This document shows, piece after piece, positions 27,401-39,975 of a stretch of DNA of 64,000 bases. Position numbers and translations under genes: made by a program. Each line of letters starts with the position of its first letter. Positions within the stretch are counted from its first letter, which is position 1. A model generated the notes under the pieces. It was not told the origin of the DNA and searched no databases. It saw only the letters and a program-made list of their open reading frames with translations. The stretch comes from Manis javanica (lineage: Eukaryota > Chordata > Mammalia > Pholidota > Manidae), in assembly GCF_040802235.1 (NCBI RefSeq), contig NC_133161.1, positions 144,637,121-144,701,120 on the forward strand, given 5' to 3'.

Positions 27401-28074
27401 GCTGTGTAGAGTTTGCTATCTCTGGGGAAAGGAGTTGCCCAGGGGGTGAGAGGTTTACCAGAGAGGTCATGATCTTCCACCAGGGACAGGACAGGATTAT
27501 CAATGCCCAGCTTCGGGTTAAACTCGAACTTCCTGCGAGGAGGCAAGGTGACCAGGTAGGAGGAAGCTGACATCTGGACTTGGGCCCTGGACCCGATGAT
27601 ATGAGGTGCGAGGGCAGCTGCAGAGCCTCCCCACCTCCGGTCCCCTCCTCCCTTGCCCCAAGCCCTCCCAGCTCAGCACTTACAGAGGTAACAAGGCCGC
27701 GTCCTGAAGATCTGCTGGTCAAAGAAGGGGTGAGGAGAGGCACATTCTTCCCCCGACCCCTCTTCCAGGGCCATTCCCTGAAAGGACTTAGGGGACCTGC
27801 CCCTGCCTTTCTGCTCCAGAAGGGTCTTCCCTTCCTCTTCCTCCCCCTCCCAAGCCCGTGGCACAGAAATCTGAGCATATCAGTATGGGGCGTGGACCAG
27901 AAAGACACCCACTCACCTCTTCTCTCCTAACTTCCAGTCTCTTTGCCTCGGAGCTCCAAGCCCCAACATAGAGTGTGCCCTGGTCCCAAAGCCCCAGCCT
28001 CACAATCTGCCCCCTGACTGTCCTCAAGTCCCCTCCGAGGGTTTCTCCCGCCTCCTACCTGTGGCTGCCTCCAT
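24471..28074 (-). CDS. PDZD3: PDZ scaffold protein PDZD3 / NHERF4
   Basis: Epithelial scaffold with four PDZ domains, known in intestine and kidney to bind receptor guanylyl cyclase C and transporters at the apical membrane. Coding exons in transcript order: 28,074-28,059; 27,714-27,684; 27,532-27,459; 27,166-26,955; 26,684-26,495; 26,400-26,264; 25,996-25,792; 25,616-25,420; 25,322-25,095; 24,951-24,751; 24,500-24,471. The lengths sum to 1,521 nt (506 residues), with all junctions GT/AG and in phase, close to the roughly 500 residues of known orthologues. Carboxylate-binding loops are visible in order: NFGF (about residue 60), GFGF (about 170), GFGF (about 275) and GYGF (about 405). The C-terminus VSALASGLL resembles the human ending. 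The first two coding exons (16 and 31 nt) rest on phase agreement alone, so the start is less certain than the rest, which begins [17 protein letters not shown]. Confidence 0.9.
28059..28074 (-). CDS. PDZD3: PDZD3 putative first coding exon (16 nt)
   Basis: ATGGAGGCAGCCACAG followed by a GTAGGA donor. It joins in phase to the 31-nt exon 27,714-27,684, giving [16 protein letters not shown] before the conserved KFEFNPKLG. Supported by phase and by a total length like known orthologues, not by recognised homology of these residues. Confidence 0.55.
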
Positions 28075-28576
28075 AGCTGGATCAGCGACCCAGTGCTCGG
28101 TGTGGGGCCAAGGTCCATTGAAAGCAGCTGACCCTCCCACCTACCCTGCCCTGTACCGTCACGCCTCCTTGAAGACACTGCCTTGGAAGCAGGGGGATAA
28201 TGGTTAACAGGAGGAGAATCTTATCATCCTCTGGGGAAGTGCGCACGTTCCTCCCGCCCCCATTCCTGGGCCTCAACTTTCTCCCGAGGCTCTGTTGCTG
28301 TCTCAGCTCCTGCTCTGTGCAAAGAAAGGTAGGTGCTGACTATTCTACTTCTAAGCATGGGGTAAGTATGAATGAAAAGGCCAATCTCCCACCGCACCCC
28401 ACCCCAGTATCTTGTTTGTGGGCTTCCCAGCCCTCACTGCCTCTGAACCTAGTGTCCAAGAACCACTCCCAACAGAAAGCGGTCAGTCATTTAACCAGAA
28501 TGACCAAGAACAGTACCCTTTTCCTTGAAAGCACCACACGAGGAAAAGCTCACAGTAAGTGGAAGACACACAGCTT

Positions 28577-28582
28577 TTTAAT
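28577..28582 (-). terminator. NLRX1: Candidate NLRX1 polyadenylation signal
   Basis: ATTAAA on the minus strand, about 490 bp after the NLRX1 stop codon. It would give a 3' untranslated region ending near 28,560, some 490 bp upstream of the PDZD3 start. No AATAAA was seen in between. Confidence 0.5.
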
Positions 28583-29074
28583 GGAAGCACACATTCCCGC
28601 AGGGGCCTCTGAGCACCAGTACCCTGAGTGTGCAGAGAAAGCACTAATGACAGAGCAAAGTGGCTGTGGGCACCCTCACCATCCCCAGATACACATAAAG
28701 GCAAAAGGTGGAGGTCCCCCAACACATCCACATGGCAACACCCCTGGCTGGGCAGACATAGGAAGTGGGCCTCCTGTGGCACAACCAAGGATGCCCTGAG
28801 AGGAGAGCTTGTCGAGGTTGGTGGTGGTGCTATCAGGCAGTCTGGCCACCAAAATGCCCCTCCTTCGCTCCTTCTAGCTGAAGGGAGAGGAGGCATGTTC
28901 CAGGGAAATTCTAGGCTTGGCAGCAGTGGTCACACACAGCCCTGGAGGGCAACTGGCATAGCCAAGCCCATTCCTTTGCCTCCAGCCCCAAAGGGATCTT
29001 TCTAGAAGGAATAGTGCAAGTGAAGAGGCCCCCCAGGGAAGGGGTCACCCAGCTAGGTGCTGGCTGCTGCTGTC

Positions 29075-32000
29075 TCAGCTTCCAGAGCCTCCCAGCTGTC
29101 CCAGGAGAGCCCTGACCTCGCCCTCCACCCGCAGCAGCTGGGCCTTGCGCCAGGGGTTAAGGGTGGCTCCTCGGCTGTCTTCCAGATCCCGCAGCAGGAG
29201 CTCAAGGTGGCGCTGCACCCGGCCCCGATCCCAGCTGTTGAGGTTCCTCTGGACTTCAGAAAGGATCACCGACCAGTACTCGGACACTGCTGTCCCCTCG
29301 GTCAGCGACACCACGACCCGGGCACCTTTCGTGGTGCCCCCCAAGTCCCGCAGCACCTGGCGGCCCTCCGAGCTCAGCTCATTGAAGTAGAGGCTGGCAG
29401 GAGAGAGAAGAGAAATGCCATCCAGCAGGGCTCTCAAAAGGAGAGGAAGACGGTGGTTTAGGGTGGGTGGCGGGTGTCTCCCAACTCATCCCCTGGCTAT
29501 GGAAATGTGATGGGATATCTGCAACAAGCCAGAGGTGGAGGGTGGTGGCCTGTAGAAGGCAGGGATGACTCTAGAATTCAGCAGGACCAGGGACAGTGGG
29601 AATGGGACCAACAGGACTCTCGGAGAAATCGCCTTAGGGAATCAGGGCAGCATAAGGGACCATAGTGGGGTGGGTTGGCTCGAAGCAGGTCCATAAGGGT
29701 CAGTCAGAAGCCAGGACTAGGGGACAGGCCTAGGTGCGCCCCCACTGTAGGGGAAACACAGCAGGTGAGGGACGGAGGGCTGAGAGGCAGGGGAAGACTG
29801 CCGGCTCGGGTGGGGCATGGGACCCGGGACAAGACTCACTGCAGTAGCTCCAGGGAAGGGTGCTCCCGGGCAGCCGTGGCCAGGGCCAGGGCTGCTGTGT
29901 CACCAGCACCATTGTAGGCCACGTTCAGTTCCTGAAGCTGTTGGTTACGGTCCAGCTGGGCAGCCAGCAGCTCCAGGCCCTCGTCCCCAAGGCCCGTGTG
30001 CAGCAGGGACAGGTGTGTCAGCGAGGTGTTTCCGGCCAGCCCCTCCACCAGCAGGGCCACCCCCGCTGCCGTCAGCGGGTTGTTGGAGAGCCTAGGCCAC
30101 AAGCACCACAGGGTTATGAGGGCCCGTGGTAGATGCCCTGTGCTGGGCGTCAGGGTCAGAGAGTGCACAGCCTGGAACAGAGATGAGCCTGGACACACAG
30201 AAATGCAGGCCCAGGAGAAGAGGCCAGAGAAAGGGGGCATGGCCCCCTGCAGGGGAGGGAGAGGGGACAGAAGCTGGCTTCTCCTCTCCCCTCCCCCTTC
30301 CTCTCTGTTGTCACCATCTCCCTTCCTCCTTTTCCTCCTCTTTCCGAGATCTGGCTTCCCCATCCTTCCCCCCCACGGCCTCCTCATTTACCTCCCCTTA
30401 TTCCAACTAGAAATCAGTCAACACTCTGGGAGTATCTCCCGAATGCCCAGCATCAGAGTCATCCTTCAAGGTGACAGGGAAAATCCTGGGAGGGGATCAG
30501 TGGCACTGTTACCAGGCAACAGGCCTGGGTATTAGTCTGCCCACTCCTTCCCCAGGCTGACTTTAGCCATGGGAGACGCTTTCTTAGCACCTCTTGTTAG
30601 TGGCCTCTTCCTCCCGTCCTGCTGCTCTAACTGGACCTGGGGGAGCAGGACGGGGTCCGGACTCCCACCCCCTGCACTACACCATGAGTGAGCCTGTGCC
30701 AGCTATGCTGTGAGGCAAGAGGCTCACTCTTGACCTTAGCTGACCGCCAGGATGGCCAGAGCCGCCCTCTGCCCAGGGCACTCACCGCAGGGTGGTAATT
30801 TGGCATTGGTCATGCAGCAGCAGGTCTCGGAGGTCCCTGCACGCCTCAGGGCCCAGGCTGTTGAGTTGCAAGCTGGAGCAGAAGGTGGCGGGGGAGGTGA
30901 GAAACCAAGGAAGGAGTTTGGCATAGAACCTACCCATCCCTGTGCCCCTTTCTTACCATGCTGCCTCTTACAGTCCACACCTCCTGCCCTCCCTTCTGTG
31001 GCTCTGTGGCTTCTGCTGCCTCCACCCACAACAGACTTCCTCCTTCCATTCCCTGGCCCTTCCACACCCCCTCTGGTTTCCCTAGCATCTCCTCTTCCCA
31101 CCTCTGCATCCCCAGCCTCTCCTTCACAGCTCTGCACGAGCCCGGGTCCTCACCCCAGCTTGCGGGCACGCAGGAGGACAGGCATGAGTGTGCGCAGCCC
31201 AGCAGGGGGCAGCTGGCAGGAGGCCAAGTTCACCTCATCCAGGGCGTGCCTTCCGCTGCCCAGTACAGCTGCCACCACCGTGCACTTGAGGGGTGTCATG
31301 CGCACACCCGCCAGGTTGAGCCGGCGCAGGGAGCTGAGCACCTCAGCGGAGAAGCGCTGATTCTGGAACTCATAGTGGAAGAAGAGGTGGTCAAGGAGCT
31401 CTGAGGGGGGCAGCACCTGCCGGCCCAGCTTGCCCAGCTTTTTCTTGATTGCCTGGGCATTCTCCAGGGCATCCAGGTTCTTGATGGGGCAGCCGAGCTG
31501 AGCCAGCACGGCGCGGTTGTGGGCGGCAAGAAGCCCCCCCATGAACATGGGGAAAAGCTCAAAGACCTCATCGTCGGGGGGCTCGTCAGGGTGGCGGCGG
31601 GGGCCCTCCACTCCCAGGATGCTGGCCCCCATCTGGTCCAGGACGTCGTCGTTGTAGTAGTCCTCCTCTCGGAACATCTCCAGCACCATGGCCTGGGCCA
31701 CGGCCTCGCGGCTCTTGCCCACCACACGCCCGAACACTCCTGGAACCACCTGGGAAAGGAAGTGGGGAAGGTGCTGCAGCCTCCCGAGCACCCCGAGTGC
31801 GCTCTCCTGGACGGCTCCAGCATTGCCGTCGCCCCTGAGCTCACAGCACGATTTGTCTGACCTCACTACACCCTCCCCTGCTGCATCACGTTGCGTGGCT
31901 CCCCACGGCCCGTGTGGATAGGGAAGTTTTCATCATCTGGCCTGATCTGACCTCTCCAGATTCATCTTCCAACACTTGTCTCAGACCCTCCGGACATTGG

Positions 32001-35000
32001 GAAATTCTTTTTCCCAAAAACCCCATACATTTTAAGCCCAGGAGGTGATGGGAAGGAAATTGGCAAATATGATACATTTAGTTTGAGACTAGGCTGGGTA
32101 TATAAACACATCACCATCTTCGATGACTTCATCATCATCGAGAACAATAGCGGCTGCTGTCCCTCCTGCCCTGTCAAGGACCTGGGCGCCTTCCTCACGG
32201 GCCTCTCACCCTCACACGCTCCACCTCTGACCTTTTGGCTTCTCTCTCTCTCTCTTTTCGGTAGCAGTGCCAAGGTTTCTCTTCCTTCAGAGCTGCACCC
32301 TCTTCCTGGGGTATTTTCACCCCCAGTCCTTCTCCAGGCTAAACCTCCAGGGGTCAGGCTAAAGGCCTTCCCTGCAGAGAGGCTTCCTTATTCTGCCATC
32401 CAGTTCCCCCATTCCCACCCTTTCACAGCGCCTGGAACTTTGCTTTCCAGACACTTTCTGTAACTTTTAATTACATGGTTACACTGACATGTTTGTGGTC
32501 AGACTAATCAGAAAGGGCAGAAGCCTGGGGTTTTGTTCACTGTTTCTTCTCAGAATCTAATAACACTGCCTGGCACACGGCGGGCATGTGAATACTTGTT
32601 GAAGAAATGATCGTTTGGGAGTTGGTGATGCCCCTCCCATCCCGGCGGTGGTTCTGAAAGGAAAGGAGGGTCTGTTCCTCTGGCAGGAGCCACGAGGTGG
32701 TTTTGTGGCATCTCCTCTAAGGTCTGGTCTTGTTTTTCTCACTTTTCATAGGTGAGGTTCCTGTCATGAAGGTTTTAGTGCTCCTCCCCCAATACATCAT
32801 CTGGTGATGAGATGAGAAAAAGTCACTCGGTGAAGCTGACTCCACAGAATCATGAAGAAACAATGGGAACCCGTCCTCTGCTAGGCAGCACTCCCTCCAA
32901 GAGGGCTTGGGGAAACGGGGCCAACGATTTAGGCGCACCCTCAAACAACTATGGGGCTTTCTGCATCCCATCAGGAGACCACCTCTCACTGCATCCAGAA
33001 AAGGCAGGCACATCCTCAAAAGCACGGGGTGGCCTCAGCTGTGGCCACTGCTTCTCTGTCGGAGGTGATGGTGTGAGACGGGGTGGGCTGCCTGAGCCTG
33101 TCTTTATGTTTAACAATTAAATAGCACCACTACGTGTCATGTCCTGAGGATGAATACATTTAGTCCTCATATCAGGCCATTGATATAGAGTCTATTATTT
33201 ATCCCCACTTAACAGATAAGGACTGTGATGCACAGAGATGTTAAGTAACTTGTCCAAAGTCACATAGTTACTAAGTGGTAGAACCTGGATTTGAACCTAG
33301 GCAGCAGCACTTCTGAATCTCTGTTCTTAACCCTTGTGCTTTGCTGCCTATAAAAAGGAAAATTTGTTAAACTTTTGCCAGCACTGACCAGAGCTCTGCT
33401 TCCTTAAGACTAGTTACCGGAACATTCCTAGAGAGGACCAGGGTTACCTAGCAAGGCACCATAGCTTAAAAGAAATAGCCATAATACATCAGTAAAGTTT
33501 GCCAGAAAGAGCACAGGACTCAGAATCATAAAACCTAGACTCAGATCCCAGCTATTCTATCAACTATATGAGTGACCTTGGACAAGTGACTTAGCCTCTG
33601 TGAGCCTCCATTTCCTCATGTATAAAAGGGATCATAACAGTATTTCATTTACAAGGCACCTGAAATATATCAGCAGAGAATGAATCCTTCTTCCCCTCAA
33701 AAACTCTGTGCATCTGTCCTGCTCAGAGAACAGTCCTCAGGCCTGTAATGCGGTTTCTGGAGCAGACCTGTTCTCTGGCCGGACTGTCCTAAGTCAATTA
33801 CCAGTGCCATTTATCCTCCTAATATAAATGAATAAAATGGCATCTGTTTTATAAACTTGTCTCTGGTGATTTACTTAGGATGAGTCAGCACTCCCGGAGT
33901 TGGATCACTTCTAGGGGAACAGATATAATCAAGCTTCTGGATCTGCAAAGCAGAGGACAGAACCTGGCCTGTAGTGACCCCTGCATCCCAACAATAAAGA
34001 CCAGGAGAAGAGATGCAAACAGAAAACCCTCATTAGGGTTGCAGGTTTGTTATTAAAGTCTCTGCACCCTCAGATCCCCCGCCGACCCCAGCTTCCAAGC
34101 CTTCCCCAGCCTGTGGCTTCTCTCTCCCCCTTCCTTATGCCCCAATTCCACCAAAAGCTAGATTGCCCACATCTGAAGCTAGAGTCAAGAAGAGGATTGA
34201 CAGCTATGCAAGAATTAGCAGATTCCTTCCAGGAGAGGAGCAAGGGGTGAAAGGAGAATGTGGGGCCTGACAGTCTGGGGTCCTGGGGCTATTACCTTGA
34301 GCAAGTTGAAGAGCAGAGGCAGGGCCCGCAGGGGCAGTAGCTTGGCCACGATGCCCAGGACCAGGCTGACGTCCTCCCCAACACGGCCCACTAACTCAGA
34401 CACTTCCTTGCCCACACGCTGCAGCGTCGTCTTACGCAAACCCAGCACGATGTAGAGTGCAGCCAGGTATTCCTGCATCGCAGGCACAGTGAACACAAAG
34501 GTGCCTGGGTGCCCCGGCTCCACACACGGAGCCAGGAAAAACCTCAGGGCATCCCGGCGGAAGACATGCAGCAACTGAAACTCCTCTTCTGTCCTGATGC
34601 CAGCTTCCAGGCAACCACGGACATCGTCTTCAGAAAAGTAGATCTTGCGGGAAGACATCCCCTCGTAGGCCAACTTGCCCATGGTTCGGGCTGCGTAGGC
34701 CATCAGGGACAGCTTGGAGGGATCAGTGCTGTCCAGCATCTCCCCACTGAAGTTTAAACGCAGGAAGCTGGTATAGATGCTCGTGAGGGTCTGTCCAGCT
34801 GGTACGGGGGCATGCAGGAAGTGCAGGGTGGCACAGACTAGCCAGCAATAGGACGGCAGGAAGCAGGCAGCAGTGATCTGGTGGTGCCCCTCCAGGTTCC
34901 GGGAGAGCATCTCTACCAGGTTGTCATGTTGAGCTGGCGTGGCTGAGACACCTGCACCCCCAGCACTGTACCCACAGTCTGGCTGGTTGAGGCGGAGCTG

Positions 35001-37881
35001 GAAGTAGAGCTTCTGCAGGTTGGTATCAGAGAAGCCACAGATCTCACCATAGCGGCCCACATACTTGCTGGGGATGCGGCCAATGGCAGAGGGCCGGGTG
35101 GTCACCAGAATGCTGGCCTGGGAAGAGCATGGGGAGTGTTAAGAAAGACCTCGTTTGTCCTGGTTGCCTCACTCCCCAGGAAGCCCCTGAAGATTGAGTG
35201 TCCAAGAATGAAGATGACAAGGGCCATAAAAAGGATAACTAACAATTACTGAGCATCTACTAGGATCCAGAGCACTGTGCTAAGCACTTTATAAGCAATA
35301 TCTCATTTGATCAGTACAACTCAAGGAGAGAAGGAAACAGAAGCTTGGGGAAAGTTAATGACTTGCTCAAAGACATACAGCTGGGAAGTGAAGGGGCAAC
35401 CCCAGAGCCTATGCTCCTACCCAGGACCCAAAAATCTGTAAGGGGCAGTGGTGGCAGGGTGGCACAAGGGGCCACTCACCTCTGGCAGCATGTATTTGCG
35501 CAGCAGGTTGACAATGATGGCAGCTGGTGCCTCTGGCTCCTCAGGGTCACTGCAAAGCCCAGTGCCAGCCAACCGGAAGTCAAGGTTGAGCTGCTCCAAG
35601 CCATGGAGCACAAAGAGCAGACGGGAACCAGCAGCAGCCATCAGAGGCAGAATCTCCTTCAGGGGTGTGTAGCGCTGGGCCACTAGCTGGCACAAGGAGG
35701 CCGGGGTGGGGCCCAGGGATGACAGGTCCTCGCACGAGAAGGGGATGAGCAGCTCGAAGGCTGGCAGCCTCCCGTAACACCAGTCCAGGACCATCTTGCG
35801 CACCAACGTGCTCTTGCCTGTGCCCACGGTCCCATACAGCACCACTGTCTGCACCCGGCGCCCACAGGCATCTGGGTCAAAGAGCTGAGACAGGGCCAGT
35901 GAGGGGAGCCTGGCCAGGGGTGGCTGATGCTCCAGGGCCAGCTCTGCCGGTGGGCGAAGCAGGTCATCAGGGGTGCTCTCGCGGATCACAGGGTCTACAT
36001 GGACCGTGTCTAGTGCAAAGGTTGGGCCGAACTGGCGCTCCTCCCTGGGCAGCCGACTGAACCACTCGGCCAGGTTCCTGCGGTGCCGCTGGATAGCTTC
36101 TAGATGGGAAGGCAAGGGGGCAGGGAAAGGGGTCAGAAGATGCAGCTGAGGGCAGGCCAGGGCGGTGGTAAGGTCAGGCAGCACCAGGAGATGCGGGGGT
36201 GCAGACTGGGGCTGGGCACACAGGACTCCCTCAGAAAACAGACTGCCCAGGAAGTTTGGAACTCCTGCAGCAGAAAGTGGGGAGCCACCAGACAAGTGAC
36301 ACTGAGCCTGAGCTGACTGGTGTGGTTACCTGCATGCAATCTTCGCCTGACTGCTAGACCCAGTTTGCTGACAGCAGGGATGATGCATGCCTCCCAGCAC
36401 TTTGTACATGGTCAGTGAACGTTGCACAAGGAAGGGATACATGGACAGATGGGTGATGGGGTGAGGGAGGGTGAGCCCACTGATGGAGATGGCAGTGGAT
36501 CCTCTCTGCTTCCTCTTTGCTGCCTGCTTCTCCCTCCAGCCCCTCTCCCCATCTGCCCCTCACCTCCCACTGGGATCCCAGCCAGCCCCTCTCCTCAGGC
36601 TGATGGAAGAGCCAGTCCTTTACCAGCTGCAGAGATGCTCCGGAACAACTGTCCATGCCTCCCTGAGGGGGGGCCATTTCTGGCTGAGCTTCCACAGTGG
36701 CGTATAAAGGCCCTGAGAGCAAAGAGAAGGGATGAGCTGGGGCTTGGTTACTGGGCTCAGCCTCTGCACAGGCTCAGCAGCCAGGCCTGTCTGGACTGAT
36801 ACTTCTGGCTTCCTGAGATCCAGACCTGACACTGACCACCCAAGTCAACAGCCTTGTTTGACTCTCACACCCTTCCCAGGGACTAAGGTCTGGCCCCTAG
36901 CCCTCCAGCCCCTGGCTGCTGCCCACCTGCCTGTCTGGAACTCAGGCTGGCCATTGCCAGACTCCACCCATTTCCCACAGGTCCTCCCTCTGGCTGACCA
37001 CTGTGACTTGCACTATAGATGATATAAACCAACTTCCTCTTAGGCCTGCTAGCTGACTCTGTACCCTCCCCCCATGCTCCCCCAGGGGTGAACCAACCTC
37101 CCAGCAGGGCACGAAGCTCTCTCCAAGTCCTGACCCTTCCCAGGCTATGCTGCTGTGCCCAGATATGTTCTCAGATATGACATGCAGGCTCACCTATGGG
37201 GTGCAAGGGGAGGCTCCCCTTTAAGGGGCCAACTCCAGTGCATCGGGAAAGGGACATGTTCCTCTAAAGAGAAAGAAAGAAATAGCGTCCAGATCCCATC
37301 CACATCCCCCCACCAATACAAAGACCCCAGGTCTACATCAAATCCCTCAGTATGGGCTCTCGAAGCATCATGTACCGCCCCTCTGTAGCAATCACTATAC
37401 AGTTTTATAGTTCACTGTGCAATTATTCGATTAACATTCATTTCTGTTCCCCGCCTCTGTGAGAGCAGGGATCAATTCTGTTTTTGTTCACAGTTCTACA
37501 TTCAGAACACAGCACAGGGTCTGGCACATAGCACACATTCAGTAAATATTTGTTGAATGCAAAATGAAATCAGACAAGTATTCCTGGACTTACGTAGCTA
37601 CAGAGACCCTCAAAGATCATCTAGTCCAACCTCCTTATTTTAGGATGGCAGAGACGAAGTTCAGGGAGGTGCGGCAACTTGCCCAAGGCCAAAGGCTACT
37701 GAATCACAGAACCAGGACTCCCACAACTGGTGTCTGGATCCCTGCCCTCCTGGAGGCACCACCTGTACTCTGAAGAGGGAGTAGGAACAGAAACCCCTGC
37801 TTCCTGCTCACCTGGTGTCTGGAGTGATCTGCCCAGACCAGAGCCCCAAGAGGCTCTGGGCAAATGGCGGCCCCACCTCAT
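29075..37881 (-). CDS. NLRX1: Mitochondrial NOD-like receptor NLRX1
   Basis: NLRX1 is the mitochondrial NLR family member that modulates MAVS antiviral signalling, ROS and autophagy. Coding exons in transcript order: 37,881-37,812; 37,263-37,194; 36,712-36,624; 36,099-35,480; 35,117-34,296; 31,749-31,154; 30,872-30,786; 30,091-29,840; 29,393-29,075. All junctions are GT/AG and phase-consistent. The sum is 2,925 nt, 974 residues, one fewer than the 975 of human NLRX1. The N-terminus ([15 protein letters not shown]) is Arg-rich and lacks acids, as in a mitochondrial targeting peptide. The NACHT Walker A motif GTVGTGKST is at about residues 166-174. The Walker B position reads [11 protein letters not shown], without the usual first Asp, as I recall for this protein. 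Leucine-rich repeats (e.g. [19 protein letters not shown]) run from about residue 665 to the end. No premature stop or frameshift is present. The start ATG is the only one giving the targeting sequence. Confidence 0.96.
31193..31213 (+). promoter_or_regulatory. CTCF-like motif inside NLRX1 coding exon
   Basis: CCAGCAGGGGGCAGCTGG is a close match to the CTCF consensus. It overlaps NLRX1 codons in the LRR exon, so the match may be constrained by coding. Motif evidence only. Confidence 0.3.
31750..34295 (-). other. NLRX1: NLRX1 long intron with MIRs
   Basis: 2.5-kb intron between the NACHT and LRR exons. MIR copies lie at about 33,135-33,345 (minus; 'gttaagtaacttgtccaaag') and 33,500-33,670 (plus; 'gtgaccttggacaagtgact'). 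The rest shows nothing I can name. Confidence 0.7.
35225..35420 (-). repeat. MIR SINE
   Basis: 'gactgagcatctactagga'-like start and 'atgacttgctcaaagacata' match MIR reversed. It sits in the NLRX1 intron between 35,479 and 35,118. Confidence 0.6.
37400..37700. repeat. L2/MIR-type fragments
   Basis: 'agggtctggcacatagcaca' with 'cagtaaatatttgttgaatg' (about 37,430-37,560) is the shared L2-type tail. About 37,580-37,700 carries 'caacttgcccaaggccaaag', a MIR-like piece. These lie in the NLRX1 intron between coding exons 1 and 2. Confidence 0.6.
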
Positions 37882-38439
37882 GGCAGAAAAGAAGGTCAGA
37901 GCCCAGGAGACTTAGCACAGCACTTCTATCCTGTAGCCCTGCAAGGAGACTGGTGTGGATGGACCACATACACCCCCCACCTTCCTGCCCGCACCTCCCC
38001 GTGCAGGCCAAGGAAGGGCCTTCGTCCTCAGAGCAGTGTCAGCCTCTCCAGCGTCAGCATCGCCAAAGCCCCGCCCTGGCCCTCAGATCGCCTCCCTAAG
38101 TCCCCCACCTGAGTGATCCCATTTTATCTCCTACCACCTATTGGCTCTCCCCTGAGCCTTCACTAACGCCTTTCTCCTGAGTTTCAGCCTAGTGAACTGC
38201 TTTATTTAGGCGTCCTTTTTTTTTTTTGGCTTGGCTGCCAGCAAGCTCACATGAGTCCTGTGTGCATTTTCAGTGACTTTTCTGAGCTTACCTTTCCCAG
38301 GGACAATCATCTCCCTGCTCTGCGTTTGTTCCCTAGCTATCAGGTCCTTCTAGCTGAGTTTTAGTGGTTTTGTCATTTTCTCTTCTCTGTGACTTTGAGG
38401 CCGGCATAAATAATGAATAAGTAAATAAATGAACTTTCC

Positions 38440-39060
38440 ACGTGCCATCAGCAGATGGATACCTTGTCCATGCTTTAAACTTCACACGTGCAGAACTGAA
38501 CTCATTGCCCCTCCCCCTTCACTGCATATCTTCCCATCACACCACTTACACGAGAAACCTGGCCTCTCGGTCTTGAAGCCCTTCTCCCCTCCTTCACATG
38601 GTGGAAACAGTCCTACCCCCTGCTTTGCCAGCCTTTGTACTGCATGAGGCTACTGCTCCTGTAGGACCTCAGATTCTCCGCGGACTTCCGGGACTCGCTT
38701 CTCCTACTGGCCTCTGCGTTCAGTCTCACCCATTTCAATTCCTCACCCAGCCACCAATCACCTCCCCGAAGTCCTAAGTTACATACAGAGACCAGGCACC
38801 TGACCCACACAAGCCACTTTTCTGAGCTTGCCCCCAACCTCTGAATTCTTGCTGAAACTTTCCTAAACTTTCCTAATTTTGTTCGTACACTTCCTTCAGC
38901 TTGGAATGACCTTCCTCTCCTGTCAGAATCCTACCCAGTCTTTTAAGACCTGCCCAAAAGTCCTCTCTCCTCAGACGTCTTTCCTGACCCCTCCGGATCT
39001 CCCGTAAATGGAGCCTGCTGCTTGTTGGCACCTGGTCTCCAGTGAGGTGTGGCTCCTCGA
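38440..39060. repeat. L2 LINE
   Basis: 'cagaactgaactcattgccc' and 'cttcagcttggaatgacctt' followed by 'gaatcctacccagtctttta' are classic L2 3' region blocks. It lies in the NLRX1 5' intron. Confidence 0.7.
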
Positions 39061-39429
39061 GGGCAGGGCGCACTGAGGGAGAACTGGTGGTGTGGGCCCA
39101 CCTGCCAGCAGGGCCAACCGGGGGAGGGGCAGGCTGGGGCTCAGGGCAGGGGTCCCAGAGGCTGGAGAAGGGCTAAGGGAGGGCCCTGGAAAGCCGAGAA
39201 AGCTCGGGGAAACTAGCTCAGTGGGATAAAATCGGATTCCAGGGCTACTGACTCAGGATGGAATTGGCCATGGGGATTGGGGTAGTGAGAGCAATTCCCC
39301 AAAGATCCCCCCAGGGCTCCGGGGCAGTGAGAAAAGGAGGGGGCACAGCAGGTAAAGTTCAGAGTCTGTGGTCCCCCAAGTCCAGAACTCGTCTCCCCAC
39401 ACTGGGTCCCAAGCAGCTCTCCTAGCTCC

Positions 39430-39975
39430 AGGAGGCTGCACAGCCTGCCGGCTGCCCACCACTCAGCGCGCCGGCCCTGCCCTGCCCTTCCCGGCAGTGA
39501 ACTCTCAGCAGCGGCCCAGCACCCGCACCCGCGCCGCCCGCCCGGCCCCCGGCCCCGCGGAGCGCAGCAGCCCGGCCCGGCGAGGGGCGGCGGGGCTGGC
39601 TAGGCCTTTACCCGCGGGAGCCCGGCCCGGGAGCCCGTCGCCCGCCGCCCGCCTGCGTCTCCCGTCGCTCCCAAAGGCCGCGGCGCGGCGCTTCCTGTTC
39701 GCCTGGCGCCCGGCCCGGCCGCGGGCCCGGCGAGGACGAGCCCAGGGTCGGGCCCCGCGGGGTCTGTCCGGGGCGGCAGGGGACCGCAGAGCGGTCGGGC
39801 GCCGGCGGAACAGGCCCAGGGCGGGAGGCGGGGACTCCTCCCCACCCGCCCCGCCCTCCGCCCCGCCCTCCGGGTGCAGCCTCGGCCCCGACGGGCCCTG
39901 CCGCCCACACTGCCCCCTGCAGGCTACCCAGCGCCGTTCCCGCCCCTGCGCGGGCTACTCGTTAGGCCCATTTTA
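39430..39975. promoter_or_regulatory. NLRX1: CpG island / NLRX1 promoter and non-coding exon 1
   Basis: Very GC-rich, CpG-dense block without a TATA box. On the minus strand a donor CGCGG|GTAAAG ends an exon at 39,612, suggesting a 5' untranslated exon transcribed from about 39,700 downward and spliced toward the start-codon exon at 37.88 kb. The exact transcription start cannot be set from sequence. Confidence 0.65.
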
